This document shows positions 41,571 through 51,097 of a DNA stretch of 64,000 nt, one piece after another; position 1 is the stretch's first letter; each line of letters begins with the position of its first letter. The DNA is from Streptomyces asoensis (GTDB lineage: Bacteria > Actinomycetota > Actinomycetes > Streptomycetales > Streptomycetaceae), in contig NZ_BNEB01000001.1 of assembly GCF_016860545.1 (NCBI RefSeq), positions 620,001 to 684,000 on the forward strand, read 5' to 3'. The position numbers and the translations under genes were made by a program. The notes under the pieces were generated by a model, which had not been told where the DNA came from, ran no database searches, and saw nothing but the letters and a program-made list of their open reading frames with translations.

Positions 41571-42317
41571 TCAGGACCAGCGGCCGGTCCGGCCCAGGAT
41601 CAGGGACGCGGCCGCCGTGCCGGCGGTCGAGGTGCGCAGGACGCTCCGTCCGAGCCGGTACGCGCGGGCTCCGGCCTCCTCGAAGAGCCTCAGCTCGTCG
41701 GGGGAGACGCCTCCTTCGGGCCCCACGACGAGCACGATCTCGCCCTCGGCGGGGAGTTCGGCGGTGGCGAGGGGGGCGCTGCCGTAGTCGCGGTCCTCGT
41801 GCAGGACGGCGGCGAAGTCGGCCCCGGCGAGCAGCGCGGCCACCTGCCGGGACGTCGCCGCGTCGGCGACCTCGGGGAAACGGACCCGGCGGGACTGCTT
41901 GCCGGCCTCGCGGGCGGTGGCCCGCCACTTGGCGAGCGCCTTGGCACCGCGCTCGCCCTTCCACTGGGTGATGCAGCGCGCGGCCGCCCACGGCACGATC
42001 GCGTCGACGCCGGTCTCGGTCATCGTCTCGACGGCCAGTTCGCCCCGGTCGCCCTTGGGCAGTGCCTGGACGACGGTGATCCGGGGCGACTCGGCCGCCT
42101 CCTCCGTCACCTCGCCGAGGTCCAGCACCAGCCGGTCCTTGCCCTCGGCCGCGACGACCTCGCCCCGGGCCCAGCGTCCGGCGCCGTCGGTCAGGACGAC
42201 CTCCTCGCCGGCCCGCAGCCGCTTCACGGAGACGGCGTGCCGGCCCTCGGGGCCGTCCAGCACGAACGCGGGCCCGGCCGCGGGCAGTGCGTCGACGACG
42301 AAGACGGGGGCGGTCAC
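41571..42317 (-). CDS. rsmE: 16S rRNA m3U1498 methyltransferase
   Basis: 248 aa SPOUT-class enzyme methylating U1498 of 16S rRNA. The N-terminal PUA-like domain (about residues 1-75) includes RHAVSVKRLRAGEEVVLTDG. The knotted SPOUT domain contains LVVGPEGGVSPDEL and the C-terminal VLRTSTAGTAA, both SAM-binding. The GTG at 42317 overlaps the nitronate monooxygenase stop as GTGA (42314-42317). It lies downstream of hrcA-dnaJ in the same direction, the usual actinobacterial order. Confidence 0.93.
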   Translation of the reverse strand: MTAPVFVVDALPAAGPAFVLDGPEGRHAVSVKRLRAGEEVVLTDGAGRWARGEVVAAEGKDRLVLDLGEVTEEAAESPRITVVQALPKGDRGELAVETMTETGVDAIVPWAAARCITQWKGERGAKALAKWRATAREAGKQSRRVRFPEVADAATSRQVAALLAGADFAAVLHEDRDYGSAPLATAELPAEGEIVLVVGPEGGVSPDELRLFEEAGARAYRLGRSVLRTSTAGTAAASLILGRTGRWS

Positions 42318-43402
42318 GAGAGGCCTCCGTCCCCGGCCGGGAACGCCGACAACGCTGTCCGGGCCGCGGCGAGTTCGGACATCAGTATCTCCACCAGCCG
42401 GCCGGCGGGCAGTTCGCGGGCCAGCCGGTGGCCCTGTCCCGCCCACAGCGCCATGCCCTGCGCGTCGCCCGCCTGGGCGGCGGCCTTGCGCAGCGGAGCG
42501 GTGAGGTGGTGGACCTCCGGGTAGGCGGCGGGCGCGTAGGGGCCGTGCTCGCGCAGGAAGCGGTTGACCAGGCCCCGGGCGGGCCGGCCGGAGAAGGCGC
42601 GGGTCAGTTCGGTGCGCGTGAAGAGCGGATCGGTCATCGCCCGCTTGTGCACGGCGTGCGCGCCGGACTCGGACGCGACGAGGAACGCGGTCCCCAGCTG
42701 GGCCGCGCTCGCGCCGGCCGCGAGGACCGCGGCGATCTGGCCGCCGCGCATGATCCCGCCCGCGGCGACGAGCGGCAGGGCGACCGACTCGCGGACCTGG
42801 GCGAGCAGCGCGAGCAGTCCGATGCCCGAGCCGCCGGTCTCCGGGTTGTCCCGGTGGGTGCCCTGGTGTCCGCCGGCCTCCACGCCCTGCACGATCACAC
42901 CGTCCGCGCCGGCCCGCTGCACGGCGAGCGCCTCCTCGGCGGTGGTCGCCGTGACCAGGGTGAACGTTCCGGCGCGGCGCAGGGCCTCCAGGACCTCACC
43001 GCTCGGGATGCCGAAGTGGAACGACACCACCGGCACCGGGTTGTCCAGCAGCACCGCGAGCTTGGCGTCGTACCCGTCGTCGCGGCCGCTGTCCGGGTCG
43101 CCGAGCTCGGTCTCGTACCAGGCGGCCTCGCCGGCCAGCTGGTGGGCGTAGACCTCGACGGCGCCGGTCTCCGCCGAGTCCGGCTGCGGCATGAACAGGT
43201 TCACGCCGAAGGGACGGGCCGTGAGGCTCCGCAGCTGCTTGATCTCCTGGTAGACACCGTCGGCCGTCTTGTACCCGGCGGCCAGGAATCCCAGCCCGCC
43301 GGCCTCACACACGGCGGCCGCCAGACGCGGGACGGAGACACCGCCCGCCATGGGGGCCTGCACGATCGGATGAGGGAAGAGATCGGTCAGTGCGGAGGAC
43401 AT
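42314..43402 (-). CDS. Nitronate monooxygenase (2-nitropropane dioxygenase family)
   Basis: 362 aa FMN-dependent TIM barrel. It starts HPIVQAPMAGGVSVP, the class I/II signature. The catalytic His is in GVEAGGHQGTHRDN, and flavin-binding PLVAAGGIMRGGQ follows. It oxidises alkyl nitronates such as propionate-3-nitronate to carbonyl compounds. Its stop overlaps rsmE. The gene lies between dnaJ (121 bases away) and rsmE, so it may be read as part of that unit. Confidence 0.88.
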   Translation of the reverse strand: MSSALTDLFPHPIVQAPMAGGVSVPRLAAAVCEAGGLGFLAAGYKTADGVYQEIKQLRSLTARPFGVNLFMPQPDSAETGAVEVYAHQLAGEAAWYETELGDPDSGRDDGYDAKLAVLLDNPVPVVSFHFGIPSGEVLEALRRAGTFTLVTATTAEEALAVQRAGADGVIVQGVEAGGHQGTHRDNPETGGSGIGLLALLAQVRESVALPLVAAGGIMRGGQIAAVLAAGASAAQLGTAFLVASESGAHAVHKRAMTDPLFTRTELTRAFSGRPARGLVNRFLREHGPYAPAAYPEVHHLTAPLRKAAAQAGDAQGMALWAGQGHRLARELPAGRLVEILMSELAAARTALSAFPAGDGGLS

Positions 43403-43523
43403 GACGGCATGTTGTCACGTCCTCCGAACAAGTCCGAATCGACCCTTCCCACCGGCACATGCCTCCCGGGGACGGGAGGGGAAGGGGCGGCGGGGACGCG
43501 TGAACGTCCCCGCGCCCGCGCCG

Positions 43524-44660
43524 TCACCGGCCGTTGAAGGCGTCCTTCAAGCGGGAGAACAGACCCTGCTGTCCGGGCTGGAACTGCCCGGTGGGCCGCT
43601 CCTCGCCGCGCAGCTTGGCCAGCTCCCGCAGCACCCGCTCCTGCTCGGGGTCGAGCTTGCTCGGCGTCTGGACCTCGACGTGCACGATGAGGTCGCCGCG
43701 CCCTCCGCCCCGCAGGTGCGTGACGCCCCGGCCGTGCAGCGGGATCGACTGGCCGGACTGGGTGCCGGGCCGGATGTCGACCTCTTCCATCCCGTCCAGC
43801 GTCTCCAGCGGGACCTTGGTGCCGAGCGCCGCCGCCGTCATGGGCAGCGTCACCGTGCAGTGCAGATCGTCGCCGCGCCGCTGGAACATCGCGTGCGGCA
43901 GCTCGTGGATCTCGACGTAGAGGTCACCGGCGGGGCCGCCACCGGGGCCGACCTCGCCCTCGCCCGCCAGCTGGATCCGGGTGCCGTTGTCGACACCGGC
44001 GGGGATCTTCACGGTCAGCGTGCGGCGCGAGCGGACCCGGCCGTCGCCCGCGCACTCGGGGCACGGGGTCGGCACGACGGTGCCGAAGCCCTGGCACTGC
44101 GGGCACGGCCGCGAGGTCATGACCTGGCCCAGGAAGGACCGTGTCACCTGCGACACCTCACCGCGGCCGCGGCACATGTCGCACGTCTGGGCCGTGGTGC
44201 CGGGGGCGGCGCCCTCGCCGCTGCACGTGGAGCAGACGATCGCCGTGTCGACCTGGAGGTCCTTCGTGGTGCCGAAGGCCGCCTCCTCGAGGTCGATCTC
44301 CAGCCGGATCATCGCGTCCTGGCCGCGCCGGGTGCGCGACCGCGGACCGCGCTGCGACGCCGTCCCGAAGAACGCGTCCATGATGTCCGAGAAGTTCCCG
44401 AAGCCACCGGCGCCGAAGCCGCCCGCGCCGCCGCCTCCCGACTGCGACAGCGGGTCGCCGCCGAGGTCGTAGACCTGCTTCTTCTGCGGGTCCGACAACA
44501 CCTCGTAAGCGGCGTTGATCTCCTTGAACCGCTCCTGGGTCTTCGGATCCGGGTTGACGTCCGGGTGCAGCTCGCGTGCGAGCCGCCGGAAGGCCTTCTT
44601 GATCTCTTCCTGCGACGCGTCGCGGCGCACGCCGAGAACGGCGTAGTAGTCCGTGGCCAC
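43524..44660 (-). CDS. dnaJ: Chaperone DnaJ
   Basis: 378 aa full-length Hsp40 (DnaJ2 type in actinobacteria). The J-domain has HPD at residues 32-34; a Gly-rich linker ([15 protein letters not shown]) follows; the zinc region has four repeats, [24 protein letters not shown] and CPECAGDG; a C-terminal substrate-binding domain completes it. It stimulates DnaK ATPase and delivers unfolded substrates. The start lies directly after the hrcA stop with no gap, so the pair is one operon controlled by CIRCE upstream of hrcA. Confidence 0.97.
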   Translation of the reverse strand: MATDYYAVLGVRRDASQEEIKKAFRRLARELHPDVNPDPKTQERFKEINAAYEVLSDPQKKQVYDLGGDPLSQSGGGGAGGFGAGGFGNFSDIMDAFFGTASQRGPRSRTRRGQDAMIRLEIDLEEAAFGTTKDLQVDTAIVCSTCSGEGAAPGTTAQTCDMCRGRGEVSQVTRSFLGQVMTSRPCPQCQGFGTVVPTPCPECAGDGRVRSRRTLTVKIPAGVDNGTRIQLAGEGEVGPGGGPAGDLYVEIHELPHAMFQRRGDDLHCTVTLPMTAAALGTKVPLETLDGMEEVDIRPGTQSGQSIPLHGRGVTHLRGGGRGDLIVHVEVQTPSKLDPEQERVLRELAKLRGEERPTGQFQPGQQGLFSRLKDAFNGR

Positions 44661-45677
44661 CTACGACTCCGCCAGGATCTGTCCGACGTACCGTGCCACC
44701 GCTCGTACCGCTCCCATCGTTCCCGGGTAATCCATGCGGGTCGGTCCGACCACGCCCAGCTTGGCGACTGCTTCGCCGCCCGAACCGTAGCCGACCGACA
44801 CCACGGAAGTGGAGTTGAGTCCCTCATAGGCGTTCTCGTGACCGATGCGTACGGTCATGCCCGAATCCCCCGCCTCGCCAAGGAGCTTGAGGAGCACGAC
44901 CTGCTCCTCCAGTGCCTCCAGGACGGGTCGGATGGTGAGGGGAAAGTCATGTCCGAAGCGGGTGAGATTGGCGGTACCGCCGATCATCAGCCGCTCCTCG
45001 TTCTCTTCGACGAGCGTCTCCAGCAGGGTGGAGAGCACCGTCGTGACCGTGCCGCGGTCCTCGGCCTCGAAGGCTTCCGGCAGGTCTTCCACCAGATGCG
45101 GCACGTCGCTGAACCGGCGGCCCGCGACCCGGCTGTTGAGCCGTGCGCGCAGATCCGCCAGGGAGGCCTCCCCGAAGGGCGCGGGACAGTCCACCAGCCG
45201 CTGCTCGACCCGCCCGGTGTCCGTGATCAGCACGAGCATCAGACGGGCGGGCGCGAGCGCGAGGAGCTCCACGTGCCGCACGGTCGAACGGGTCAGCGAC
45301 GGGTACTGCACGACGGCGACCTGCCGGGTGAGCTGCGCGAGCAGCCGTACCGTGCGGGCCACCACGTCGTCGAGGTCGACGGCGCCGTCGAGGAAGTTCT
45401 GGATGGCGCGCCGCTCGGGACCGGTCATCGGCTTGACGCCGGCCAGCTTGTCGACGAACAGCCGGTAGCCCTTGTCCGTGGGGATCCGCCCGGCGCTGGT
45501 GTGCGGCTGGGCGATGTACCCCTCGTCCTCCAGGGCGGCCATGTCGTTGCGGACCGTCGCCGGGGAGACACCGAGGCTGTGCCGCTCCGTGAGCGCCTTC
45601 GACCCGACGGGTTCCTCGGTGCCCACGTAGTCCTGGACGATGGCGCGCAGCACCTGGAGCCTGCGTTCACTCAGCAT
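44661..45677 (-). CDS. hrcA: Heat-inducible transcription repressor HrcA
   Basis: 338 aa. The N-terminal winged helix ([25 protein letters not shown]) reads the CIRCE element; the central GAF-like domain, about residues 110-250, and C-terminal helix follow. GroEL is needed to keep HrcA folded, so misfolded protein load relieves repression. ATG 45677 was chosen because [10 protein letters not shown] is the conserved start; the frame remains open to 45731. Its own operator, CIRCE, lies 48 bases upstream, indicating autoregulation. Confidence 0.96.
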   Translation of the reverse strand: MLSERRLQVLRAIVQDYVGTEEPVGSKALTERHSLGVSPATVRNDMAALEDEGYIAQPHTSAGRIPTDKGYRLFVDKLAGVKPMTGPERRAIQNFLDGAVDLDDVVARTVRLLAQLTRQVAVVQYPSLTRSTVRHVELLALAPARLMLVLITDTGRVEQRLVDCPAPFGEASLADLRARLNSRVAGRRFSDVPHLVEDLPEAFEAEDRGTVTTVLSTLLETLVEENEERLMIGGTANLTRFGHDFPLTIRPVLEALEEQVVLLKLLGEAGDSGMTVRIGHENAYEGLNSTSVVSVGYGSGGEAVAKLGVVGPTRMDYPGTMGAVRAVARYVGQILAES

Positions 45678-45724
45678 CGCGCGCACACCTCCAGCAGTCG
45701 TCCCCAGTCCCCTGGGCGCCTCGC

Positions 45725-45751
45725 CTGGCACTCTTCACATCCGAGTGCCAG
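45725..45751. promoter_or_regulatory. CIRCE element
   Basis: CTGGCACTC (45725-45733), nine bases, then GAGTGCCAG (45743-45751): a perfect inverted repeat matching the CIRCE operator bound by HrcA. It lies between the hrcA start and the divergent MBL gene and should control hrcA-dnaJ. Confidence 0.95.
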
Positions 45752-45836
45752 CATTCCCCGGCCCAGTGTACGGCTGTGGGGTACACCCGGGGCAAGGTCG
45801 GCCCACGGGGCAGCGTCGTAGGGCTAGCGTCGCGGT

Positions 45837-46553
45837 ATGACGGTGACTTGGGAAGAGCTCGGATGGGAGCGGCTCGCGACGGGGGTCGGCAGGGTGCGGC
45901 TGCCGGGCTGGGACTGCACGGCGGGGCTGGTCGTCGGGGCGGGTGCGGCACTCATGATCGACGCGGGGTCGAGCCTGGCGGAGGGCGTGCGGCTGCGGAC
46001 CGAGGCCGAGGAACTCACCGGCTGCCGTGTGACCCATCTCGCGCTCACCCACCCGCACTTCGACCATGTGTTCGGGGCGGGGGCGTTCGCGGGCGCGGAG
46101 GTCTTCGGCGCGGTGGGCGTGGACACCGTGCCGGCCGGGGAACTGCGGGAGGACGCGGTGCGCAACGGTCTCGGGGAGACGGCGGCCACGGAGGCGGCGG
46201 ACACGCTCGTCCGGCCGCGGCACCTCGTCTCCGGCGAGTGGACCCTCGACCTGGGCGGCGGCCGGCAGGTCCTGCTGGCGAACGTCGGCCCCGGCCACAC
46301 CGCGCACGACCTGGTCGTCCTGGTCCCCGGCGACCCCGAGACGGTCTTCTGCGGCGACCTGGTCGAGGAGTCGGGCGAGCCGCAGGCGGGACCCGACGCC
46401 GTACCGTCCCGGTGGCCCGCGGCCCTGGACCGCCTGCTCGGCCTCGGCGGCGAGGACGCGCTGTACGTCCCCGGTCACGGGGCGGTGGTGGACGCGGCCT
46501 TCGTGCGCGCGCAGCGGGACGCGTTGCGCGCGCGTTTCGGCGTGTCGCCGTGA
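45837..46553 (+). CDS. MBL-fold metallo-hydrolase
   Basis: 238 aa of the metallo-beta-lactamase superfamily. The metal motif LTHPHFDHVFG (HxHxDH) is at about residues 72-77, with further ligands in VGPGHTAHDLV and FCGDLVE and the last His in LYVPGHGAVVD. This resembles glyoxalase II/hydrolases more than RNases, and the substrate is unknown. The ATG lies 86 bases past the CIRCE repeat; it is transcribed divergently from hrcA and might share that control region. The next gene follows 31 bases after, so the two may form an operon. Confidence 0.87.
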   Translation: MTVTWEELGWERLATGVGRVRLPGWDCTAGLVVGAGAALMIDAGSSLAEGVRLRTEAEELTGCRVTHLALTHPHFDHVFGAGAFAGAEVFGAVGVDTVPAGELREDAVRNGLGETAATEAADTLVRPRHLVSGEWTLDLGGGRQVLLANVGPGHTAHDLVVLVPGDPETVFCGDLVEESGEPQAGPDAVPSRWPAALDRLLGLGGEDALYVPGHGAVVDAAFVRAQRDALRARFGVSP

Positions 46554-46584
46554 TCGCCCCCGGGCTTCTCCTATCGTCATCCGA

Positions 46585-47448
46585 ATGCGCCCACCCGTCT
46601 CCCACCACCGCCCTTCCGGCGAGGGCCCCACGGGCCCGCGGTCCCGCACGTACTCCCCGGACCTGACCCCCGGCTGGAAGAAGCCGAAGCCGGTCCCCGA
46701 GGTCCCGGCGGAGCCCGGTCTGGTGGTGGAGGAGCCCGGCACCGGCTTCTGCGGGGCGGTGATCCGCTGCGAGGCGGGCACGGTGACCCTGGAGGACCGC
46801 TTCGGCAAGCACCGGGTGTTCCCGCTGGAGCCCCGCGGGTTCCTGCTGGAGGGGAAGGCCGTGACCCTCGTACGGCCCGCGTCCGGCGGTCCCGTGCGAC
46901 CTGCCAGGACCGCGTCGGGGTCCGTCGCCGTCCCCGGCGCCCGCGCGCGGGTCGCCCGGGCCGGCCGCATCTACGTCGAGGGCCGGCACGACGCCGAGCT
47001 GGTCGAGAAGGTGTGGGGGGACGACCTGCGCGTCGAGGGCGTGGTCGTGGAGTACCTGGAGGGCGTGGACGACCTGCCGTCGATCGTCGACGGGTTCGCG
47101 CCCGGCCCCGACGCGAAGCTGGGCGTCCTCGTGGACCACCTCGTCCCGGGCACCAAGGAGTGGCGCATCGCGCAGTCCGTGACCAGTGAACACGCCCTGG
47201 TCGTCGGTCACCCGTACATCGACATCTGGGAGGCCGTGAAGCCGTCCTCCGTCGGCATCGCGGCCTGGCCCCGGGTGCCGCACGGCCAGGACTGGAAGAC
47301 GGGCGTGTGCCGCGCCCTGGGCTGGCCGGAGAACACGGGCGCGGTCTGGCAGGCCATCCTGAAACGCGTGACCTCCTACCGCGACCTCGAACCGGAACTC
47401 CTGGGCCGCGTCGAGGAACTGATCGACTTCGTCACCGTGACCCCGTAG
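46585..47448 (+). CDS. DUF3097 family protein
   Basis: 287 aa. Actinobacterial family of unknown function. The N-terminal ~110 residues have an SH3-like barrel character (GTGFCGAVIRCEAGTVTLEDRF). From about residue 130 there is GRIYVEGRHDAELVEKVWG and VVEYLEGVDDLP, which resembles the Toprim fold (Glu in the first strand, acidic pair later) found in primases and topoisomerase-like nucleases. GWPENTGAVWQAI is the C-terminal conserved piece. No activity has been assigned. ATG 46585 was chosen; a longer open frame starting at 46066 is a shadow of the MBL gene. Confidence 0.8.
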   Translation: MRPPVSHHRPSGEGPTGPRSRTYSPDLTPGWKKPKPVPEVPAEPGLVVEEPGTGFCGAVIRCEAGTVTLEDRFGKHRVFPLEPRGFLLEGKAVTLVRPASGGPVRPARTASGSVAVPGARARVARAGRIYVEGRHDAELVEKVWGDDLRVEGVVVEYLEGVDDLPSIVDGFAPGPDAKLGVLVDHLVPGTKEWRIAQSVTSEHALVVGHPYIDIWEAVKPSSVGIAAWPRVPHGQDWKTGVCRALGWPENTGAVWQAILKRVTSYRDLEPELLGRVEELIDFVTVTP

Positions 47449-47689
47449 GCCCACCACCGCGGGCCCGCGAGTCGGCGAGCCGTGTCCGGGGAGGGGATCC
47501 GTGTCCGGGGGTTGCGGGGCCAGGGCCTGAATACCCGTGACCGGCACGGCCGCGGCGGCGGCGGCCGTCATGGCGCTGCCGCGGCAGCGGTGGGCCGGGG
47601 CGCCCTGGCGCCCGAAGCCCATGAGCCCGTGGGCGGGGTGGCTGCGGCGGCCGTGAGGCCCCGGGCCGGGTCCGGGTGACCACTGGCGC

Positions 47690-48575
47690 ATGGGCCGGTG
47701 GCCGGGATACCCGCAGCGGCCGGGACCGTGATGCCGCTACCGCGGCGGCCTTGAGGCCAGGGCCCGCGGCCGGGACGGCCGCGAGACCGGGCGGGACAGC
47801 CGCGGGACCGGGCGGGACAGCCGCCAGGCCGAGACCCGTGGCCGGGGCGGCCGCCAGGCCCAGACCCGTGGCCGCGAGACCGGGGCGGCGCGGGACGGCC
47901 GCGAGACCGGGCGCGGGACAGCCGCGAGACCGGGCGGGGGACAGCCGCGAGACCGGGCGGGGGGCAGCCGCCAGGCCGAGACCCGTGGCCGGGACGGCCG
48001 CCAGGCCCAGACCCGTGGCCGCGAGACCGGGGCGGCGCGGGACGGCCGCGAGACCGGGCGCGGGACAGCCGCGAGACCGGGCGCGGGACAGCCGCGAGAC
48101 CGGGCGGGGGGCAGCCGCCAGGCCGAGACCCGTGGCCGGGACGGCCGCCAGGCCGAGACCCGTGGCCGGGACGGCCGCCAGGCCCAGACCCGTGGCCGCG
48201 AGGCCGGGGCGGGACAGCCGCGGGACCGGGCGGGACAGCCGCGGGACCGGGCGGGACAGCCGCCAGGCCGAGACCCGTGGCCGGGGCGGCCGCCAGGCCC
48301 AGACCCGTGGCCGCGAGACCGGGGCGGCGCGGGACAGCCGCGAGGCCAGGGCCGGGGGGGGCAGCCGCCAGGCCGAGACCCGTGGCCGGGACGGCCGCGA
48401 GGCCCAGACCCGTGGCCGCGAGACCGGGGCAGCGCGGGACGGCCGCGAGGCCGGGGCGGGACAGCAGCGAGACCGGGCGGGTGCAGCCGCCAGGCCGAGC
48501 CCCGTGGCCGCGAGACCGGGGCAGCGCGGGGCAGCTGCGAGAGCGGGGCCCTTGGCCGGGGCGGCCGGCAGGCCG
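47690..48575. repeat. Nested minisatellite between convergent genes
   Basis: About 885 bp of GC-rich tandem repeats occupy most of the gap between the DUF3097 and hemW stops. The core AGACCCGTGGCC occurs eleven times exactly (47832, 47862, 47979, 48009, 48126, 48156, 48186, 48271, 48301, 48376, 48406). Copies come in pairs 30 bp apart, and the pairs repeat every 147, 147, 145 and 105 bp, a higher-order structure. Between pairs are 21- or 23-bp modules of the type GCCGCGAGACCGGGCGGGAC. The 21/23 mixture and 145-bp step shift any reading frame. Open frames on both strands are therefore probably chance. Confidence 0.85.
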
Positions 48576-48579
48576 GGGG

Positions 48580-49812
48580 TCAGTCGACCAGGTCGCGGAC
48601 CACCGCGTCGGCCAGCAGTCGGCCGCGCAGGGTGAGCACGGCGCGGCCGCCGTCGTAGGGGCCGCCGTCGAGCAGCCCGTCCGTCAGGGCGCGGCGCGAC
48701 GCCGCGAGTCCCTGCGGCCGCAGCAGGTCGAGCGGCACGCCGTCGCGCAGCCGCAGCTCCAGCAGGATCCGCTCCACGCGCCGGTCCTCGTCCGTCAGGA
48801 GCTCGCGTCCGGCCCCCGGCGACCGCCCCGCCGCCAGGGCCCCCGCGTACGCCCCCGGGTGCTTGACGTTCCACCAGCGCACGCCGCCCACGTGCGAGTG
48901 CGCGCCCGGCCCGGCGCCCCACCAGTCGGCGCCCCGCCAGTACAGCTCGTTGTGCAGGCAGCGGCCCGCCTCCGAGGTCGCCCAGTTCGACACCTCGTAC
49001 CAGTCGTAACCCGCCGCCGAGAGGGTCTCCTCGGCGATCAGGTACCGGTCGGCGTGGACGTCGTCGTCGGTCATCGGCACCTCGCCGCGCCGGATGCGGC
49101 GCGCGAGCTGCGTGCCCTCCTCGACGATCAGGGCGTACGCCGACACATGGTCCGGACGGGCGCCCAGGGCCGCGTCCAGCGAGGCCCGCCAGTCGTCGTC
49201 CGACTCGCCCGGGGTGCCGTAGATCAGGTCCAGGTTGACGTGGTCGAAGCCCGCCTCCCTGGCCTCGGCCACGCACCGCTCGGGCCGGCCGGGGGTGTGC
49301 GTGCGGTCGAGCACCTTCAGCACGTGCTGCCGGGCGCTCTGCATGCCGAAGGAGATCCGGTTGAAGCCGCCCCGCCGGAGCGTGTCCAGATAGGCCGGGT
49401 CGACGGACTCCGGGTTGGCCTCCGTCGTCACCTCCGCGTCCGGCGCGAGACCGAACTCGTCACGGATCGCGCCCAGCATCCGGACGAGGTCGGAGGCGGC
49501 GAGCAGGGTCGGCGTGCCGCCGCCGACGAAGACCGTGCGGACCTCGCGCGGGTCGTCGCCGAGGACCTTGCGGGCCAGCCGGACCTCGTCGATCAGGGTG
49601 TCGGCGTAGTTGTCGCGGGAGGCGAGCACCCCACCGGTGCCCCGCAGCTCGGTCGCCGTGTAGGTGTTGAAGTCGCAGTACCCGCAGCGGGTCGCGCAGT
49701 ACGGGACGTGCAGGTAGAACCCGAGGGGGCGGTCGGCGGCCCCGGCGAGCGCGTGCGCGGGGAGTGCGCCGTCGTCGGGGACCGGCTCACCGTCGGGAAG
49801 TGCGGAAGGCAT
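48580..49812 (-). CDS. hemW: Radical SAM protein HemW
   Basis: 410 aa, related to oxygen-independent coproporphyrinogen oxidase but acting in heme trafficking. The radical SAM cluster is CATRCGYCDFN (CxxxCxxC), and HVPYC precedes it. VFVGGGTPTLL, GMQSARQHVLKVLDRTH and the C-terminal HemN domain (VSNWATSEAGRCLHN) follow. HemW-type proteins bind heme and do not oxidise coproporphyrinogen. ATG 49812 was chosen; an ATG at 49821 adds MGG. It is preceded by a DyP gene on the same strand. Confidence 0.92.
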   Translation of the reverse strand: MPSALPDGEPVPDDGALPAHALAGAADRPLGFYLHVPYCATRCGYCDFNTYTATELRGTGGVLASRDNYADTLIDEVRLARKVLGDDPREVRTVFVGGGTPTLLAASDLVRMLGAIRDEFGLAPDAEVTTEANPESVDPAYLDTLRRGGFNRISFGMQSARQHVLKVLDRTHTPGRPERCVAEAREAGFDHVNLDLIYGTPGESDDDWRASLDAALGARPDHVSAYALIVEEGTQLARRIRRGEVPMTDDDVHADRYLIAEETLSAAGYDWYEVSNWATSEAGRCLHNELYWRGADWWGAGPGAHSHVGGVRWWNVKHPGAYAGALAAGRSPGAGRELLTDEDRRVERILLELRLRDGVPLDLLRPQGLAASRRALTDGLLDGGPYDGGRAVLTLRGRLLADAVVRDLVD

Positions 49813-49882
49813 ACCGCCCATTGTCCCGCACACCGGCACCCCTCCCGGCGCCCCGGCCCCCACCCCCACGGGCCCGCTCCCG

Positions 49883-51022
49883 TCAGCCCAGCAGGTCCGC
49901 GCCCAGCGGACGCCCCGGACGGGCCCCCGGCAGGACGTGGGCCACCGCGGAGCCCCGGGCCTCCATGAAGCCGCTCAGCTCGTCCTGGGCGGCCATCCTG
50001 CGCTGCACCCGGGCGAACAGCGCGGGGTCCCGCATGAACGCGAGGAACAGCATCCCCTGGTCGGTGGGGCTGTCGGCGTAGGAGTAGGCGCGGCGCAGCA
50101 TCCGGGCACCGCCGTCGAGAGCGGGGTCGACCGCCCGCGCGTGGGAGCGGACGGGGGCGCCGTGCGCGTCCCGCGCGGTCCCGGACGGGAGGCCGGCCCC
50201 GGCGCTCCCGGCCGCCGCGTTCCCGGAGCCGCCGTCCAGCGGGCCGCCGGTCGAGCGGCGGCGGCCGACGATCTCCTCCTGCCGGTGTTCGGCGAGCCGC
50301 GCGAAGTCCTCGATCCGCAGGTGGACACGGCGTACGACGAGACAGGTGGCGTTGCCCGACCACACCCAGCGCTCGCACTCCTCGGGGGTGAGTCCCGAGG
50401 GCGCGTCCCGGAAGCCGAGCAGGTCGCGCGGGGCGCCGCCGTCGGACGCCGGGGGCAGGAAGCCGTCCTGCCGCCAGCGCGCGTGCAGGGCGTCCCCCGC
50501 CAGCCGGGTCAGGGTCTCGCCGGTCGCCTCGGTGGCGTCCGTGCTGTCGGCGCAGAGCTGTACGAGCACGTCGCCGCCGGACCCGGCGGGGTCGAGCCGG
50601 TCACCGGGGAACGGCGGCAGGCCGCGCAGGGCGGCCGGTGCGCGCAGCCCCAGGCGGGCCGGGAGGCCGGGGCCGATGCCGACGGTGGCGGTGAGGCGCG
50701 CGGCACGTGAGGCGTCCGACCCCGTCGTCCGCGCGAGGGCGTCCGTCCACGCCTCGAACACCGCCTTCAGGGCACGCGCGCCCGCCGCGCCCCGCAGGCC
50801 GGGATCGAGGTCGTACGACAGGAGCAGCACGGTGGCCTGGCGCGGGGTGGTCACCCCGGCCTGACGCGGACCGTGGAAACCGGGCCCGCGGGCGTCCTCG
50901 GGCGGCTCGGCGTCCCGGGCACAGGCGGTGACGGTGGTCAGCCCGATCCCGGCGCCGGCGCCGGCGATCAGCACCCGTCGGCGGGTGGGCGACCCGGATG
51001 CGGCATTCTTCGCCTTCAGCAC
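49883..51022 (-). CDS. Tat-exported DyP-type peroxidase
   Basis: 379 aa heme peroxidase with a Tat-like leader SPTRRRVLIAGAGAG followed by TVTAC, which could also be a lipobox (Cys34). The family's GxxDG motif reads LLGFRDAPSG, with Ala in place of Gly after the catalytic Asp. The proximal His is in RSHARAVDP and the distal Arg region in MLRRAYSYADS. Such EfeB-like enzymes are exported with their heme folded in and use peroxide to oxidise dyes or release iron from heme. No efeO or efeU gene is adjacent. The gene stands 70 bases upstream of hemW. Confidence 0.88.
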   Translation of the reverse strand: MLKAKNAASGSPTRRRVLIAGAGAGIGLTTVTACARDAEPPEDARGPGFHGPRQAGVTTPRQATVLLLSYDLDPGLRGAAGARALKAVFEAWTDALARTTGSDASRAARLTATVGIGPGLPARLGLRAPAALRGLPPFPGDRLDPAGSGGDVLVQLCADSTDATEATGETLTRLAGDALHARWRQDGFLPPASDGGAPRDLLGFRDAPSGLTPEECERWVWSGNATCLVVRRVHLRIEDFARLAEHRQEEIVGRRRSTGGPLDGGSGNAAAGSAGAGLPSGTARDAHGAPVRSHARAVDPALDGGARMLRRAYSYADSPTDQGMLFLAFMRDPALFARVQRRMAAQDELSGFMEARGSAVAHVLPGARPGRPLGADLLG

Positions 51023-51097
51023 AAACCGGACGATACATCGGCGGTTCCGTCCCCCCGGTCTCCCCCGCCCGCCCGGCGCGGGCCGGCCCTGGGGGGC

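Noticed and set aside
47690..48575. Possible CRISPR array
   Set aside because: Repeats are contiguous modules with no unique spacers and no cas genes are nearby.
47676..48635. 319-codon plus-strand frame within the minisatellite, rich in Ala/Arg/Pro
   Set aside because: No ribosome site, no known domain, and opposite strand equally open; considered a consequence of stop-poor GC repeats.
47432..49276. 614-codon minus-strand frame across the minisatellite
   Set aside because: Its N-terminal part is an alternate frame of hemW and the remainder is repeat; repeat modules of 21 and 23 bp would break a conserved frame.
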